The position numbers and the translations under genes were made by a program. The notes below the pieces were generated by a model that saw only the letters and a program-made list of their open reading frames with translations, was not told the DNA's origin and searched no databases. DNA of 10,002 nucleotides from an uncultured Mollicutes bacterium (GTDB lineage: Bacteria > Bacillota_I > Bacilli_A > UBA3375): positions 1 to 10,002 of the forward strand of contig CAMZNW010000214.1 of the NCBI GenBank assembly GCA_947313935.1. Reading direction: 5' to 3'. Shown here in pieces: positions 1 to 7,599 of the stretch (its first letter is position 1; each line of letters starts with the position of its first letter).

Positions 1-379
1 TTGTTTTATTGAAATATATTCTACTATCTCCAATATGTCCTGTATAAATATTATTTTCCGCTAAAATTAAAATTGATAAAGTTGTTCCCATATTACTATA
101 TTTTTCATTTAACAATGATTTTTTATATATTTCTGCATTAGCAATCTTTATCATATGTTTTAAAAAATCTTTATAATTAACACGTATTTTTATATTTGTA
201 AATTCACGTTTAATTATTTCTATTGCAAGTTGAGACGCTACCTCACCTGCATTATGTCCCCCCATACCATCTGCTATTACTAATATTTTATGTCCAAATA
301 TATTCTCATCTACTAGATAAGAATCTTCATTTTTTTCTCTAATTAATCCTTTATCCGTTTTCATCGCTATTTTAAACAT
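1..379 (-). CDS. prpC: PP2C-family Ser/Thr protein phosphatase, N-terminal part (cut by window edge)
   Basis: This is the first 126 codons of a metal-dependent PP2C phosphatase; the rest lies beyond the left edge. Visible motifs are KNED near residues 16-19 (metal-binding Asp), DGMGGH at 37-42, a GTT at 98-100 and GHIGDSR at 114-120, in the order seen in bacterial PrpC/Stp. In Firmicutes this enzyme reverses phosphorylation by the PASTA kinase PrkC, whose gene usually follows immediately, but it cannot be seen here. I chose the ATG at 379 rather than the in-frame ATG at 364. A GAGG lies 7 nt upstream of the former, and the extra residues MFKIA match the usual start of the family. The start overlaps the end of rlmN by 8 nt, so coupling is likely. 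PP2C family is certain; the symbol rests on motifs plus context. Confidence 0.9.
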   Translation of the reverse strand, partial: MFKIAMKTDKGLIREKNEDSYLVDENIFGHKILVIADGMGGHNAGEVASQLAIEIIKREFTNIKIRVNYKDFLKHMIKIANAEIYKKSLLNEKYSNMGTTLSILILAENNIYTGHIGDSRIYFNKT

Positions 380-1400
380 TTTTTAGCCTCAATTGTCCAC
401 AAGCACCATCAATAGTAACACCTTTAGGTTTACGTATAGATACTTGTATTTTATTTTCTATTAATATTTTTTCAAAAGCTTGAGTTGCTACATAAGAACT
501 TTTAGTTAATTCTAATTCAGATACATCATTAAAAGGAATTAAATTCACATGACAATTTAAACCACGTAATAATTTAACTAATTCTTTTGCATCATCTAAT
601 GTATCATTTTTATCTTTTAACATTATATATTCAAATGATACACGTCGATTAGTTTTATCAATATAATATTCAACTGCCTCTATAATACTTTCTATATTAT
701 GTACTTTATTGATTTTCATAATTGATGTCCGTAATTGATTATTTGGAGCATGTAAAGATATTGCTAAATTTATTTGTTTATCATAATGAGCTAAATCATA
801 TATTTTTGGAACTATTCCACTTGTTGATAATGTAATATGTCTTGCTCCTATTTTTAAACCGTTTTGATCATTAATAATATCAATAAATTTCATAACATTA
901 TCAAAATTATCCATCGGTTCACCAATACCCATAATTACTATATGAGAAACTCTTTGTAATGAATCTTTTAATTTGTTTTCCCAATACATAACTTGTTCTA
1001 CAATTTCAGAAGTACTCAAATTACGAACAAACCCACCTAAATGTGACGCACAAAAACTACATCCTATTTTACATCCAACTTGTGTTGTAACACAAACTGA
1101 ATTTCCATATTTTTGTTTCATCATTACAGTTTCAATTAATTGTTTATCGCTTAACTCTAATAATGATTTTTGTGTCCCTTCATTATCTTGCAAATATTTT
1201 ATTTCATTAGGTTTTTCAAATAAATAATTTTGTTTTAAAAAATCAATTGTTTTTCTATCTACATTACTCATTTCATCAAATGTATTTATTTGTTTTTCAT
1301 ATAACCATTTCCATATTTGTTTAACTCTAAATTTAGGAATAAGATTATCTATCATACTTTTTTCTAATTCTGTAAAATTATAATTATAAATATTATTCAT
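372..1400 (-). CDS. rlmN: Dual-specificity 23S rRNA/tRNA adenine-C2 methyltransferase RlmN
   Basis: Radical-SAM enzyme that makes 2-methyladenosine at A2503 of 23S rRNA and, in studied species, A37 of some tRNAs. The 342-aa length is normal. The N-terminal helical RNA-binding domain covers about residues 1-95. The radical-SAM cluster motif CxxxCxxC is Cys110, Cys114 and Cys117, inside the family signature VTTQVGCKIGCSFCAS. GIGEPMDN follows around 160, and the C-terminal catalytic Cys334 lies in DGACGQL. Cfr (A2503 C8) shares this fold, but the neighbourhood and full RlmN-type signature favour RlmN. The ATG overlaps the rsmB stop (ATGA), with AAGGAAG about 4 nt upstream. RlmN after RsmB and before PrpC is a common Firmicute order. 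Confidence 0.95.
   Translation of the reverse strand: MNNIYNYNFTELEKSMIDNLIPKFRVKQIWKWLYEKQINTFDEMSNVDRKTIDFLKQNYLFEKPNEIKYLQDNEGTQKSLLELSDKQLIETVMMKQKYGNSVCVTTQVGCKIGCSFCASHLGGFVRNLSTSEIVEQVMYWENKLKDSLQRVSHIVIMGIGEPMDNFDNVMKFIDIINDQNGLKIGARHITLSTSGIVPKIYDLAHYDKQINLAISLHAPNNQLRTSIMKINKVHNIESIIEAVEYYIDKTNRRVSFEYIMLKDKNDTLDDAKELVKLLRGLNCHVNLIPFNDVSELELTKSSYVATQAFEKILIENKIQVSIRKPKGVTIDGACGQLRLKNV
387..390 (-). promoter_or_regulatory. Ribosome binding site setting the prpC start
   Basis: GAGG on the minus strand, 7 nt before the ATG at 379 and inside the last codons of rlmN. The later in-frame ATG at 364 has no comparable site, so this decides the start. Confidence 0.55.
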
Positions 1401-2665
1401 TTAACTTCCTTTTTTAGTTTACACATATAAAAACCATCTGAATTATATTGATTAGGTAACAATGTATATCCCATTTCATCTTGAACAAAACAAATTTCTT
1501 CTACTACTTTATTTTTAACTTCTGTATATGTATTTGTTGTCATATTTAAAAAGTTTTTTATTTGTTCAATATTTTCTGATTTATCAATAGAACATGTAGA
1601 ATAAATTAGTTCTCCTTCAGGTTTTAATAAAAACTCTGATATTTTTAATATTTTAGCTTGAAGAACTTTTATTTCTTCAACATCTTTTATTGTTAACTTG
1701 TTTTTTATTTCTGGTTTTGATTTTAATACTCCTGTACCTGAACACGGGGCATCTATTAATATTTTATCAAATTTTGCTCCATTTAATTCTTTTTCTAAAC
1801 ATTCAAGACTCGTTGCATCACAATTAATACATGTAACGTTATTAATTCTATATTTTACCATATTACCTTTTAATAAATTATAACGAGATTCATTTATTTC
1901 ATTTGCTATTACATGCTTAGCTTTTTGAGCAATATGCATTGTTTTATTCCCAGGTGCTGCACATAAATCAAGTATCATATCTTCTTCTTTTGCATCTACT
2001 AATTTTGTAATTAAATAAGAACCTAAATCTTGAATGATAACTTGTTGTTTTTTAAAAGCTTTTGCTTGCACAATATTTCCATCATACGTATACAAATCAG
2101 GAAATTTAAATTTTGTATAATGTTTATTAAGACGATCATTAATATTTATTTTTCTAACAAAAGTTGTTTTTTTATTACTAGTATCTTGAATAATTTCTAA
2201 AAAATTATCTGGATACATTTTAGATAATTTTTTTACTAACCATTGCGGATAAGAATATTCTATTGATATATTCTTATATTCATTTTTATATTTTGGAATT
2301 AATTTTTCAACATTTACTAATTCATTGTTCAAAAAATAACTAACATAAGGTAATGCTTTTTTATTAACCATCTTACATAAACTACTATATTCACTAATTA
2401 TAGCATAATCTGGAACTGTATCTAAATAAAGATGTTCATAAATAGCCATCTTTAAAATTAACGATGTTTTATTATCAAGTTTTTTATTTGTATAATTTTC
2501 TAATAAAAAATTTAGATAATATTCTTTTTCAATAACTCCATATATCCGAATTGTAATTTGATTAAAATTTTCAATATTATTACTATCTAAATTTTTTAAA
2601 GCTAAATTTAAATAAGTATTATGTTCTTGATAATTATATAATATTCGATAACTTTGATGTCTCAT
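1397..2665 (-). CDS. rsmB: 16S rRNA m5C967 methyltransferase RsmB (Sun/Fmu family)
   Basis: SAM-dependent cytosine-C5 methyltransferase acting on 16S rRNA (C967 in E. coli numbering). The N-terminal 125 residues match the NusB-like RNA-binding domain; the C-terminal Rossmann domain starts near 205. Visible motifs are QDLGSYL at 212-218, the SAM-binding DLCAAPGNKT at 233-242, DAPCSGTG at 305-312 with Cys308, and STCS at 356-359 with catalytic Cys358. The two-cysteine arrangement separates this from DNA m5C methyltransferases. The 422-aa length is close to the family norm. The ribosome binding site AGGAG lies across the mraY stop codon, 4 nt before the ATG, and the TGA stop overlaps the rlmN ATG. 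In many Firmicutes fmt sits directly upstream; here mraY takes that place. Confidence 0.95.
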   Translation of the reverse strand: MRHQSYRILYNYQEHNTYLNLALKNLDSNNIENFNQITIRIYGVIEKEYYLNFLLENYTNKKLDNKTSLILKMAIYEHLYLDTVPDYAIISEYSSLCKMVNKKALPYVSYFLNNELVNVEKLIPKYKNEYKNISIEYSYPQWLVKKLSKMYPDNFLEIIQDTSNKKTTFVRKININDRLNKHYTKFKFPDLYTYDGNIVQAKAFKKQQVIIQDLGSYLITKLVDAKEEDMILDLCAAPGNKTMHIAQKAKHVIANEINESRYNLLKGNMVKYRINNVTCINCDATSLECLEKELNGAKFDKILIDAPCSGTGVLKSKPEIKNKLTIKDVEEIKVLQAKILKISEFLLKPEGELIYSTCSIDKSENIEQIKNFLNMTTNTYTEVKNKVVEEICFVQDEMGYTLLPNQYNSDGFYMCKLKKEVK

Positions 2666-2672
2666 TTTTCTC

Positions 2673-3632
2673 CTAGTTTAAAACTATAATAATTAAAATT
2701 ATTATTTGGATACATATAGCAATACTTACAATTTCAACTTCACTTAATCCTTTTTTTTCTAAATGATGATGAATTGGTGCAACTAAAAATATTCTCTTTC
2801 CAATCCCTGATTTTTTTTTAGTATACTTAAAATACCCTACTTGTAATGTAACACTTAATGCTTCTACTATATAAATAAAACCAATAAAAAAAGCAAGAAC
2901 TTCTATTTTTAATAAAATACATATAAATGCAAATAAAGCTCCTAGTGGTAAAGAACCTGTATCTCCCATAAATATTTTTGCAGGATATTTATTAAAAACA
3001 AAAAATCCCAATAATGCCCCTGAAACAATTAAACTTATTTGCCGAACAAGTTCTATATTAGATTGTAAACCTAGGTAATATAATGTTATAAAAATAATAA
3101 TTGTAATACTAGTTAATAAGCCATCTAATCCATCTGTTAAATTAGTTGCATTTGAAAATCCAACAATCATTATAGGAATTATTATATAGTACATTATATG
3201 GAAATCTATTGTGAAAAAATAAAAATTTACTATTGTACTAGTATTATATACAAAGAGTACTACCATTAATAACACACTAATTATAAATTGCAATATTAAT
3301 TTTTGAATTGGAGTTAAGCCAGATTGGTTATTTTTTTTTGTTACTTTTAAATAATCATCTCTAAATCCAATATATCCATAACCACATAATATTATCATAC
3401 TTCCTAAATAAGCACTTGACAATATTGCTGTGGTTTTTAAAGCTACTATTGTAATCATTATTATTATACTTATTATAAAACCTAATCCTCCCATAGTAGG
3501 AGTCCCATTTTTTTGTTGATGTCCTTCTAAAGCATCTCCATAAATAGGTTGAGTAATCTTTTTAGACTTTATTACTTCTAAAACAATTTTAACTAAAATC
3601 ATTGCTACAAAAAAACTTATAACTTCTAACAT
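2673..3632 (-). CDS. mraY: Phospho-N-acetylmuramoyl-pentapeptide transferase MraY
   Basis: Integral membrane enzyme that transfers phospho-MurNAc-pentapeptide from UDP to undecaprenyl phosphate, making lipid I, the first membrane step of peptidoglycan synthesis. Numbered from the second ATG (319 aa): GTPTMGG near 43-49, catalytic DD at 92-93 in GFRDDYLK, NLTDGLDG around 164-171 with Asp167/Asp170, FMGDTGS with Asp224, and the HHH motif at 288-290. About ten hydrophobic segments are apparent. WecA/TagO relatives lack this full set, so MraY is secure. The ATG at 3638 overlaps the upstream stop but has AAAAGGGG only 1 nt away; the ATG at 3632 has 7-nt spacing and is preferred. The gene normally lies in the dcw cluster; here it is inside an rRNA-methylation operon. 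Confidence 0.93.
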   Translation of the reverse strand: MLEVISFFVAMILVKIVLEVIKSKKITQPIYGDALEGHQQKNGTPTMGGLGFIISIIIMITIVALKTTAILSSAYLGSMIILCGYGYIGFRDDYLKVTKKNNQSGLTPIQKLILQFIISVLLMVVLFVYNTSTIVNFYFFTIDFHIMYYIIIPIMIVGFSNATNLTDGLDGLLTSITIIIFITLYYLGLQSNIELVRQISLIVSGALLGFFVFNKYPAKIFMGDTGSLPLGALFAFICILLKIEVLAFFIGFIYIVEALSVTLQVGYFKYTKKKSGIGKRIFLVAPIHHHLEKKGLSEVEIVSIAICIQIIILIIIVLN

Positions 3633-3634
3633 TT

Positions 3635-4414
3635 TCATTCCCCTTTTAACAATCCAACCATTTTTAAACCATTTCTAATTCCATTTTTCGTACACTCAGT
3701 TGTTTGATATTTAGCTGCTAATTTTACTTCTTCTAATGCATTTCCCATTGCTACAGATTTATCAACATATTTTAACATTTCTAAATCATTTGATCCATCT
3801 CCAAATCCATATGTTATATTGTTTTCACCAAACATTTTTACTACTTGTTTTATTCCATTTGCTTTATTTTCATTTTTAGGAAGTACCTCAATACTTGAAT
3901 CACTCCAACGATACACTGTGAATTCTTCACATAATAATGTCTCCATTATTGCAATGTTTTCAGGTTTACCAAATAGCCAAAATTGATATATTTCTTGCTC
4001 TAAATTATTACTAAACCCAATATTAACAATTCCGTAACCTTCTAATACTTCTTTTACAAAAAGACCATTTTTAGAATCTACTAAATTTATATTATTTCTA
4101 GTTTCAAATCCCCACACTATTTTATTTTCTTCAGAAATTTTAATTAATTCCATAATTTTTTCTTTTGGAAATAAACTTTTATAAATAATTTTATCATTTA
4201 AACAAACTTCTTGTCCATTTGAAGTTATATAATTAGTTAATTTTAAATCATCAATGAATTCTTTTGCTTGCATATAACAACGTCCAGTACAAATAAATAC
4301 TTGATTATTTTTATCTTTTTGTAACTCTTCAATAACTTTTTTAGTTTCAAGTGGGATTACTTTTTCTCCTGCTGGTAAAAGTGTACCATCAATATCAAAA
4401 AAAATCAAATTCAT
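3635..4414 (-). CDS. Cof-type HAD-IIB family phosphatase (second of a tandem pair)
   Basis: A soluble haloacid-dehalogenase phosphatase of 259 aa, the usual Cof-type length. Motif I is FDIDGT with nucleophile Asp7 and acid/base Asp9; motif II is the Thr of ICTGR (Thr43); motif III is Lys184 in ENKANG; motif IV is FGDGSND with Asp206 and Asp210. The stretch between motifs II and III (about 85-180) is the alpha/beta C2B cap that sets substrate choice. Relatives dephosphorylate sugar phosphates, flavin or cofactor precursors, so the substrate cannot be named. It overlaps the upstream HAD gene (ATGA, GGAG 5 nt before the start) and mraY, so it is probably translated as part of one unit with both. 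Confidence 0.88.
   Translation of the reverse strand: MNLIFFDIDGTLLPAGEKVIPLETKKVIEELQKDKNNQVFICTGRCYMQAKEFIDDLKLTNYITSNGQEVCLNDKIIYKSLFPKEKIMELIKISEENKIVWGFETRNNINLVDSKNGLFVKEVLEGYGIVNIGFSNNLEQEIYQFWLFGKPENIAIMETLLCEEFTVYRWSDSSIEVLPKNENKANGIKQVVKMFGENNITYGFGDGSNDLEMLKYVDKSVAMGNALEEVKLAAKYQTTECTKNGIRNGLKMVGLLKGE
3640..3647 (-). promoter_or_regulatory. Ribosome binding site setting the mraY start
   Basis: AAAAGGGG on the minus strand. It is 1 nt from the ATG at 3638 but 7 nt from the ATG at 3632, which favours the shorter protein. Confidence 0.5.
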
Positions 4415-5214
4415 TTCATCTCCTCTATTATCTTATTTTTAACTAAATAATCATATATTCCATTATCTTCACTACTTTTAGTAACTTCATTTGCATATTC
4501 CTTAGTTTTAATAGAAGCATTTCCCATTGCAATACTATTATTAACCACTTCAAACATTTCTACATCATTATTTCCATCACCAAACGCATAAGAATTATAA
4601 CCTTGGTAACTATTAGTTAATAATGTTTGAATAGTTCTACCTTTACTAACTCCAATTGGTAAGACATCTGCACCATAACAACTCCACTTAACAATTTTAT
4701 ATTTATTTTTTTCGTAATCTAAATTTTCAATATCTCCACAAATCCATAGTTGATTTATTTTTTTATCACTTATTTTTTTCATAATTTGAGGTATTTTTAT
4801 ATGAACATTATTTAAAAATTTACTCATGTTTAAAAAATTTTCACTTGATAAATATTCTTCTTGATTATTTATTTGTTGAAATAAATAATTTTCTTCTATC
4901 CCTTGACCACCTAAAACAAAATTATTTTTCATTGCTAAATTTTCCCAATATGACAATTCTTCTTCTGAATAACTATTTTGTAATATAACTTGACCATTTT
5001 TAAAAACTACTTGTCCATTTGTCGTAATAACATTTTCAATTGATAAATTTTTTGCCAATTTTTCACAATCTATAAATGCTTTACCTGTTGCAATATATAT
5101 TTCATGCCCTTGTTTTTGCAACTCTTTTATTGCATATTTAGTTTTATTTGATGGCTCTTTTTTATTAAATGGTAAAATTGTTCCATCAATATCAAAGAAA
5201 AATATTTTCTTCAT
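4411..5214 (-). CDS. Cof-type HAD-IIB family phosphatase (first of a tandem pair)
   Basis: A 267-aa soluble HAD phosphatase with all four motifs: FDIDGT (Asp8 nucleophile, Asp10), IATGK (Thr43), Lys191 in GVSKG, and FGDGNND (Asp213, Asp217). The C2B cap spans roughly 85-185. It matches the next gene in length, in motif spacing, and in shared stretches such as TTNGQ after motif II and IAMGNA after motif IV, so the two look like an old tandem duplication. The start is an ATG with AAGGAG at 5-nt spacing. It follows the only sizeable gap in the left part of the window, which contains a palindrome and a weak promoter candidate. It may therefore head the HAD-HAD-mraY-rsmB-rlmN-prpC unit. The substrate is unknown. 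Confidence 0.88.
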   Translation of the reverse strand: MKKIFFFDIDGTILPFNKKEPSNKTKYAIKELQKQGHEIYIATGKAFIDCEKLAKNLSIENVITTNGQVVFKNGQVILQNSYSEEELSYWENLAMKNNFVLGGQGIEENYLFQQINNQEEYLSSENFLNMSKFLNNVHIKIPQIMKKISDKKINQLWICGDIENLDYEKNKYKIVKWSCYGADVLPIGVSKGRTIQTLLTNSYQGYNSYAFGDGNNDVEMFEVVNNSIAMGNASIKTKEYANEVTKSSEDNGIYDYLVKNKIIEEMK

Positions 5215-5226
5215 TATATCTCCTTT

Positions 5227-5243
5227 TATACTACTATAGTATA
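5227..5243. repeat. 17-bp palindrome upstream of the HAD pair
   Basis: A perfect inverted repeat with 7-bp arms (TATACTA / TAGTATA) and a 3-bp centre, just before the ribosome binding site of the first HAD gene. It is not followed by a T-run on either strand, so it is a poor terminator. It overlaps the candidate -10 element, which would fit an operator. In sequence this AT-rich, such a palindrome can arise by chance. Confidence 0.35.
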
Positions 5244-5266
5244 CTCTTTTACACTTAACTTTTGTA
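5238..5266 (-). promoter_or_regulatory. Weak candidate promoter for the HAD-mraY-rsmB unit
   Basis: On the minus strand TACAAA (3 of 6 to the -35 consensus) and TATACT (5 of 6 to the -10 consensus) are 17 nt apart in the 58-bp gap. The predicted start would leave a leader of about 20 nt containing AAGGAG. The -10 match is good, the -35 poor, and AT-rich spacers give such matches easily. Confidence 0.25.
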
Positions 5267-5272
5267 TTTTAT

Positions 5273-6247
5273 TTATTTTAATAATTTTATTTGATTTAAT
5301 TTTTCAATCATTTCATTTTTAGTTGTAACTTGTTGAATTTCTATTTTATACTTATTTATATCTTTTATTCCTTTCATATACCAAGTTGCTTGACCTCGCA
5401 TTGTTAATACTCCAACACGTTCTCCTTTAGTCTGTACTAACAATTCCAAATGTTGTATTGCTACATCCATTTTTTCTTCTATTGAAACCTTATTTAAAAG
5501 CTCATTAGTTTTTAAATAATGATTTATTTCTTTAAATATCCATGGATTACCCATAGCTGCACGTCCAATCATTATTCCATCGACTTTAGAATACTCCATC
5601 ATTTCTTTTGCTTTTTGAGGACTATCAATATCACCATTTCCAATAATTGGAATATTAGCATTTTCCTTAACTTCTTTAATTAATTCCCAATTAGCTTTAC
5701 CTGAATAATATTGTTTTGTAGTTCTTCCGTGAATTGTGATAGCTGCTACACCTGCTTTTTCTGCTAAAGAAGCATTTTCTAAAATATTAATATGATCATC
5801 ATCCCAACCTAAGCGCATTTTCACTGTCACTGGTTTATCAACTGCTTGTACGATTGCTGACAACATTTCATAAATTTTTTGTGAATCTAGTAAAATTTTA
5901 GTACCTGCATTATTTTTAACTATTTTTGGTGCTGGACACCCCATATTTATATCAATAATGTCACATTTTGTATGTTTATCTAAGTATTTAGCTGCTTTAA
6001 CCATTGTATCAATTTCACTACCAAATAATTGTAATGCAACAGGATGTTCTTCATCATTTATTTCTAACATTTTTAAAGTTCGTTCATTTTTATGTAATAC
6101 AGCTTTATCATTAACCATTTCTGTACAAATTAATCCAGCCCCTAAACTTCTGACAACACTTTTAAAAGCTTGGTTGGTAACTCCAGCCATTGGGGCTAAG
6201 ATAACATTACTTGATAATTTTATATTACCTATTTCTAGTTGGTTCAT
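5273..6247 (-). CDS. dusB: tRNA-dihydrouridine synthase, DusB type
   Basis: FMN-dependent enzyme that reduces specific uridines in the tRNA D-loop using NADPH. Numbered from the ATG at 6247 (324 aa): the N-terminal TIM barrel shows LAPMAGVTN near 17-25, catalytic Cys104 in INMGCPAPK, Lys143 in VKMRLGW, His173 in IHGRTT, FMN-phosphate-binding GNGD at 203-206, and IGRAAMGNPWIF from 227. The small helical tRNA-binding domain covers the last 75 residues. An open frame extends upstream to a TTG at 6268 overlapping mnmE. I prefer the ATG because AGGAG lies directly before it (2-nt spacing, rather tight) and because MNQLEIGNIKL matches normal family starts. The Firmicute copy is usually classed as DusB; Dus subtype is less sure than the family. 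Confidence 0.92.
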   Translation of the reverse strand: MNQLEIGNIKLSSNVILAPMAGVTNQAFKSVVRSLGAGLICTEMVNDKAVLHKNERTLKMLEINDEEHPVALQLFGSEIDTMVKAAKYLDKHTKCDIIDINMGCPAPKIVKNNAGTKILLDSQKIYEMLSAIVQAVDKPVTVKMRLGWDDDHINILENASLAEKAGVAAITIHGRTTKQYYSGKANWELIKEVKENANIPIIGNGDIDSPQKAKEMMEYSKVDGIMIGRAAMGNPWIFKEINHYLKTNELLNKVSIEEKMDVAIQHLELLVQTKGERVGVLTMRGQATWYMKGIKDINKYKIEIQQVTTKNEMIEKLNQIKLLK

Positions 6248-6249
6248 AT

Positions 6250-6254
6250 CTCCT
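6250..6254 (-). promoter_or_regulatory. Ribosome binding site supporting the dusB ATG
   Basis: AGGAG on the minus strand overlaps the mnmE TAG stop and is 2 nt from the dusB ATG at 6247. The spacing is short, but the alternative TTG at 6268 has no visible site. Confidence 0.45.
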
Positions 6255-7599
6255 ACTTTCCTAAACAAAAACGGCTAAACATTTCATCTAATAAATCACT
6301 TTTAACTTGTTTATTTAAAATTTCCCCTAATAAATACATAACCTCTTTAATATCAATTTCTATTAAATCTAGCGGCTGAAATATATCTAATCCTTCAATC
6401 ACATCATCTAATATTTCCTTTGCTTCGATTAATTTTTGAATATGTACAATGTTATTTACTCCACTATTATTCATTGCATCAAACATTTTTAAATCAAATA
6501 ATTTTATAATTTCATCTTCAATTAATTTAATACTTTCTGTTTCATGAAAAGATATTTTTATTTCTTCATGATAAAATTTATTTTTTCCTATTTCTATTTT
6601 ATTATTCAAAATTAAATATTTTTTATTTTGAATTAACTTATATAATTCTTCTTCTTCTTTAGTTAATTCTGTTGTTGCATCCATAATAAAGATAACTAAA
6701 TCAGCTTGATTTATAAACTCATAACTTTTTTTTATCCCCATTTTTTCTATTTCATCTACTGAATCTCTAATTCCTGCTGTATCAAATAAATTCAATTTTA
6801 AATTCCCAATTAATATTTCAGCTTCAACTACATCTCGAGTTGTACCTGCGATTGAAGAAACTAATGCTTTTTGATTTTTAGATAATAAATTTAATAATGT
6901 TGACTTTCCCACATTTGGTTTTCCAACTAGAACTGTATTTATCCCAGATTTTAATAATTGTCCATCTTTGGATACTTTTATCACACTTGTTATTTTCGTT
7001 TGAATTTGATTTATTTTAATCACTAATTCTTTATATTTAAATTCTTCAATATCATTATATTCTGGATAATCAATTCCAACTTCAATTATCGTAATAATAT
7101 CCATTAAATCATTATAAATATTATTTAATTGTACTAAATTTTTATTTTTAAAAGAATCAAGAGCTAATTGATGTGTAGCTTGATTATGTGCATTAATTAA
7201 ATCCATAATGCCTTGCGCTTGATTTAGATTCATTTTTTTATTTAAAAAAGCTATTTTAGTAAATTCACCCGGTTGTGCTAAACGAACATCTTTAAGTTTT
7301 AATAATTCAGCTAAAATTAAATTTGTTACATATACCCCACCATGACAATTAATTTCAATTGTCTCTTCACCTGTAAAAGAACTACCTTTTTCAAATTTAC
7401 TAATTAAAACTTGATCAACAACTTCATTATCAATAGTGAAATTTGTTAAAAATAATTCTTTATATTTATTATTTTGCAATTTTGAACTACTAACAAATTT
7501 TTCCATCAAATTAATAATTCCATCTCCACATGCTCTAATTATTGCAATTCCACCTGTTCCTTGAGCTGTTGCAATCGCGACTATTATTTCATCTAACAT
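6253..7599 (-). CDS. mnmE: tRNA uridine-5-carboxymethylaminomethyl modification GTPase MnmE
   Basis: GTPase that, with MnmG, modifies the wobble uridine of certain tRNAs. At 448 aa it has the usual length. The N-terminal tetrahydrofolate-binding domain is about 1-115. The central helical domain is split around a Ras-like G domain: G1 GKPNVGKS at 226-233, G2 GTTRD at 252-256, G3 DTAG at 273-276. The C terminus ends in the invariant-type FCLGK, with Cys445. The G4 box reads NKIE (333-336) where NKxD is expected. Two adjacent ATGs are possible (7602, 7599); AGGAG is 6 nt from the second, and an upstream extension to 7659 adds a non-family leader. The start overlaps the rsmI end by 11 nt. mnmG, its usual partner gene, is not next door; dusB follows instead. 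Confidence 0.95.
   Translation of the reverse strand: MLDEIIVAIATAQGTGGIAIIRACGDGIINLMEKFVSSSKLQNNKYKELFLTNFTIDNEVVDQVLISKFEKGSSFTGEETIEINCHGGVYVTNLILAELLKLKDVRLAQPGEFTKIAFLNKKMNLNQAQGIMDLINAHNQATHQLALDSFKNKNLVQLNNIYNDLMDIITIIEVGIDYPEYNDIEEFKYKELVIKINQIQTKITSVIKVSKDGQLLKSGINTVLVGKPNVGKSTLLNLLSKNQKALVSSIAGTTRDVVEAEILIGNLKLNLFDTAGIRDSVDEIEKMGIKKSYEFINQADLVIFIMDATTELTKEEEELYKLIQNKKYLILNNKIEIGKNKFYHEEIKISFHETESIKLIEDEIIKLFDLKMFDAMNNSGVNNIVHIQKLIEAKEILDDVIEGLDIFQPLDLIEIDIKEVMYLLGEILNKQVKSDLLDEMFSRFCLGK

Noticed and set aside
973..1227. Plus-strand open frame of 84 codons inside rlmN
   Set aside because: Antisense to a gene with intact catalytic motifs, no ribosome binding site or recognisable domain; a shadow frame.
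6248..6268. Upstream TTG start for dusB
   Set aside because: It has no ribosome binding site and overlaps mnmE; the ATG at 6247 fits the family start.
5958..6278. Plus-strand open frame of 106 codons opposite dusB
   Set aside because: It lies antisense to the conserved N-terminal barrel of DusB, and its peptide shows no family signature.
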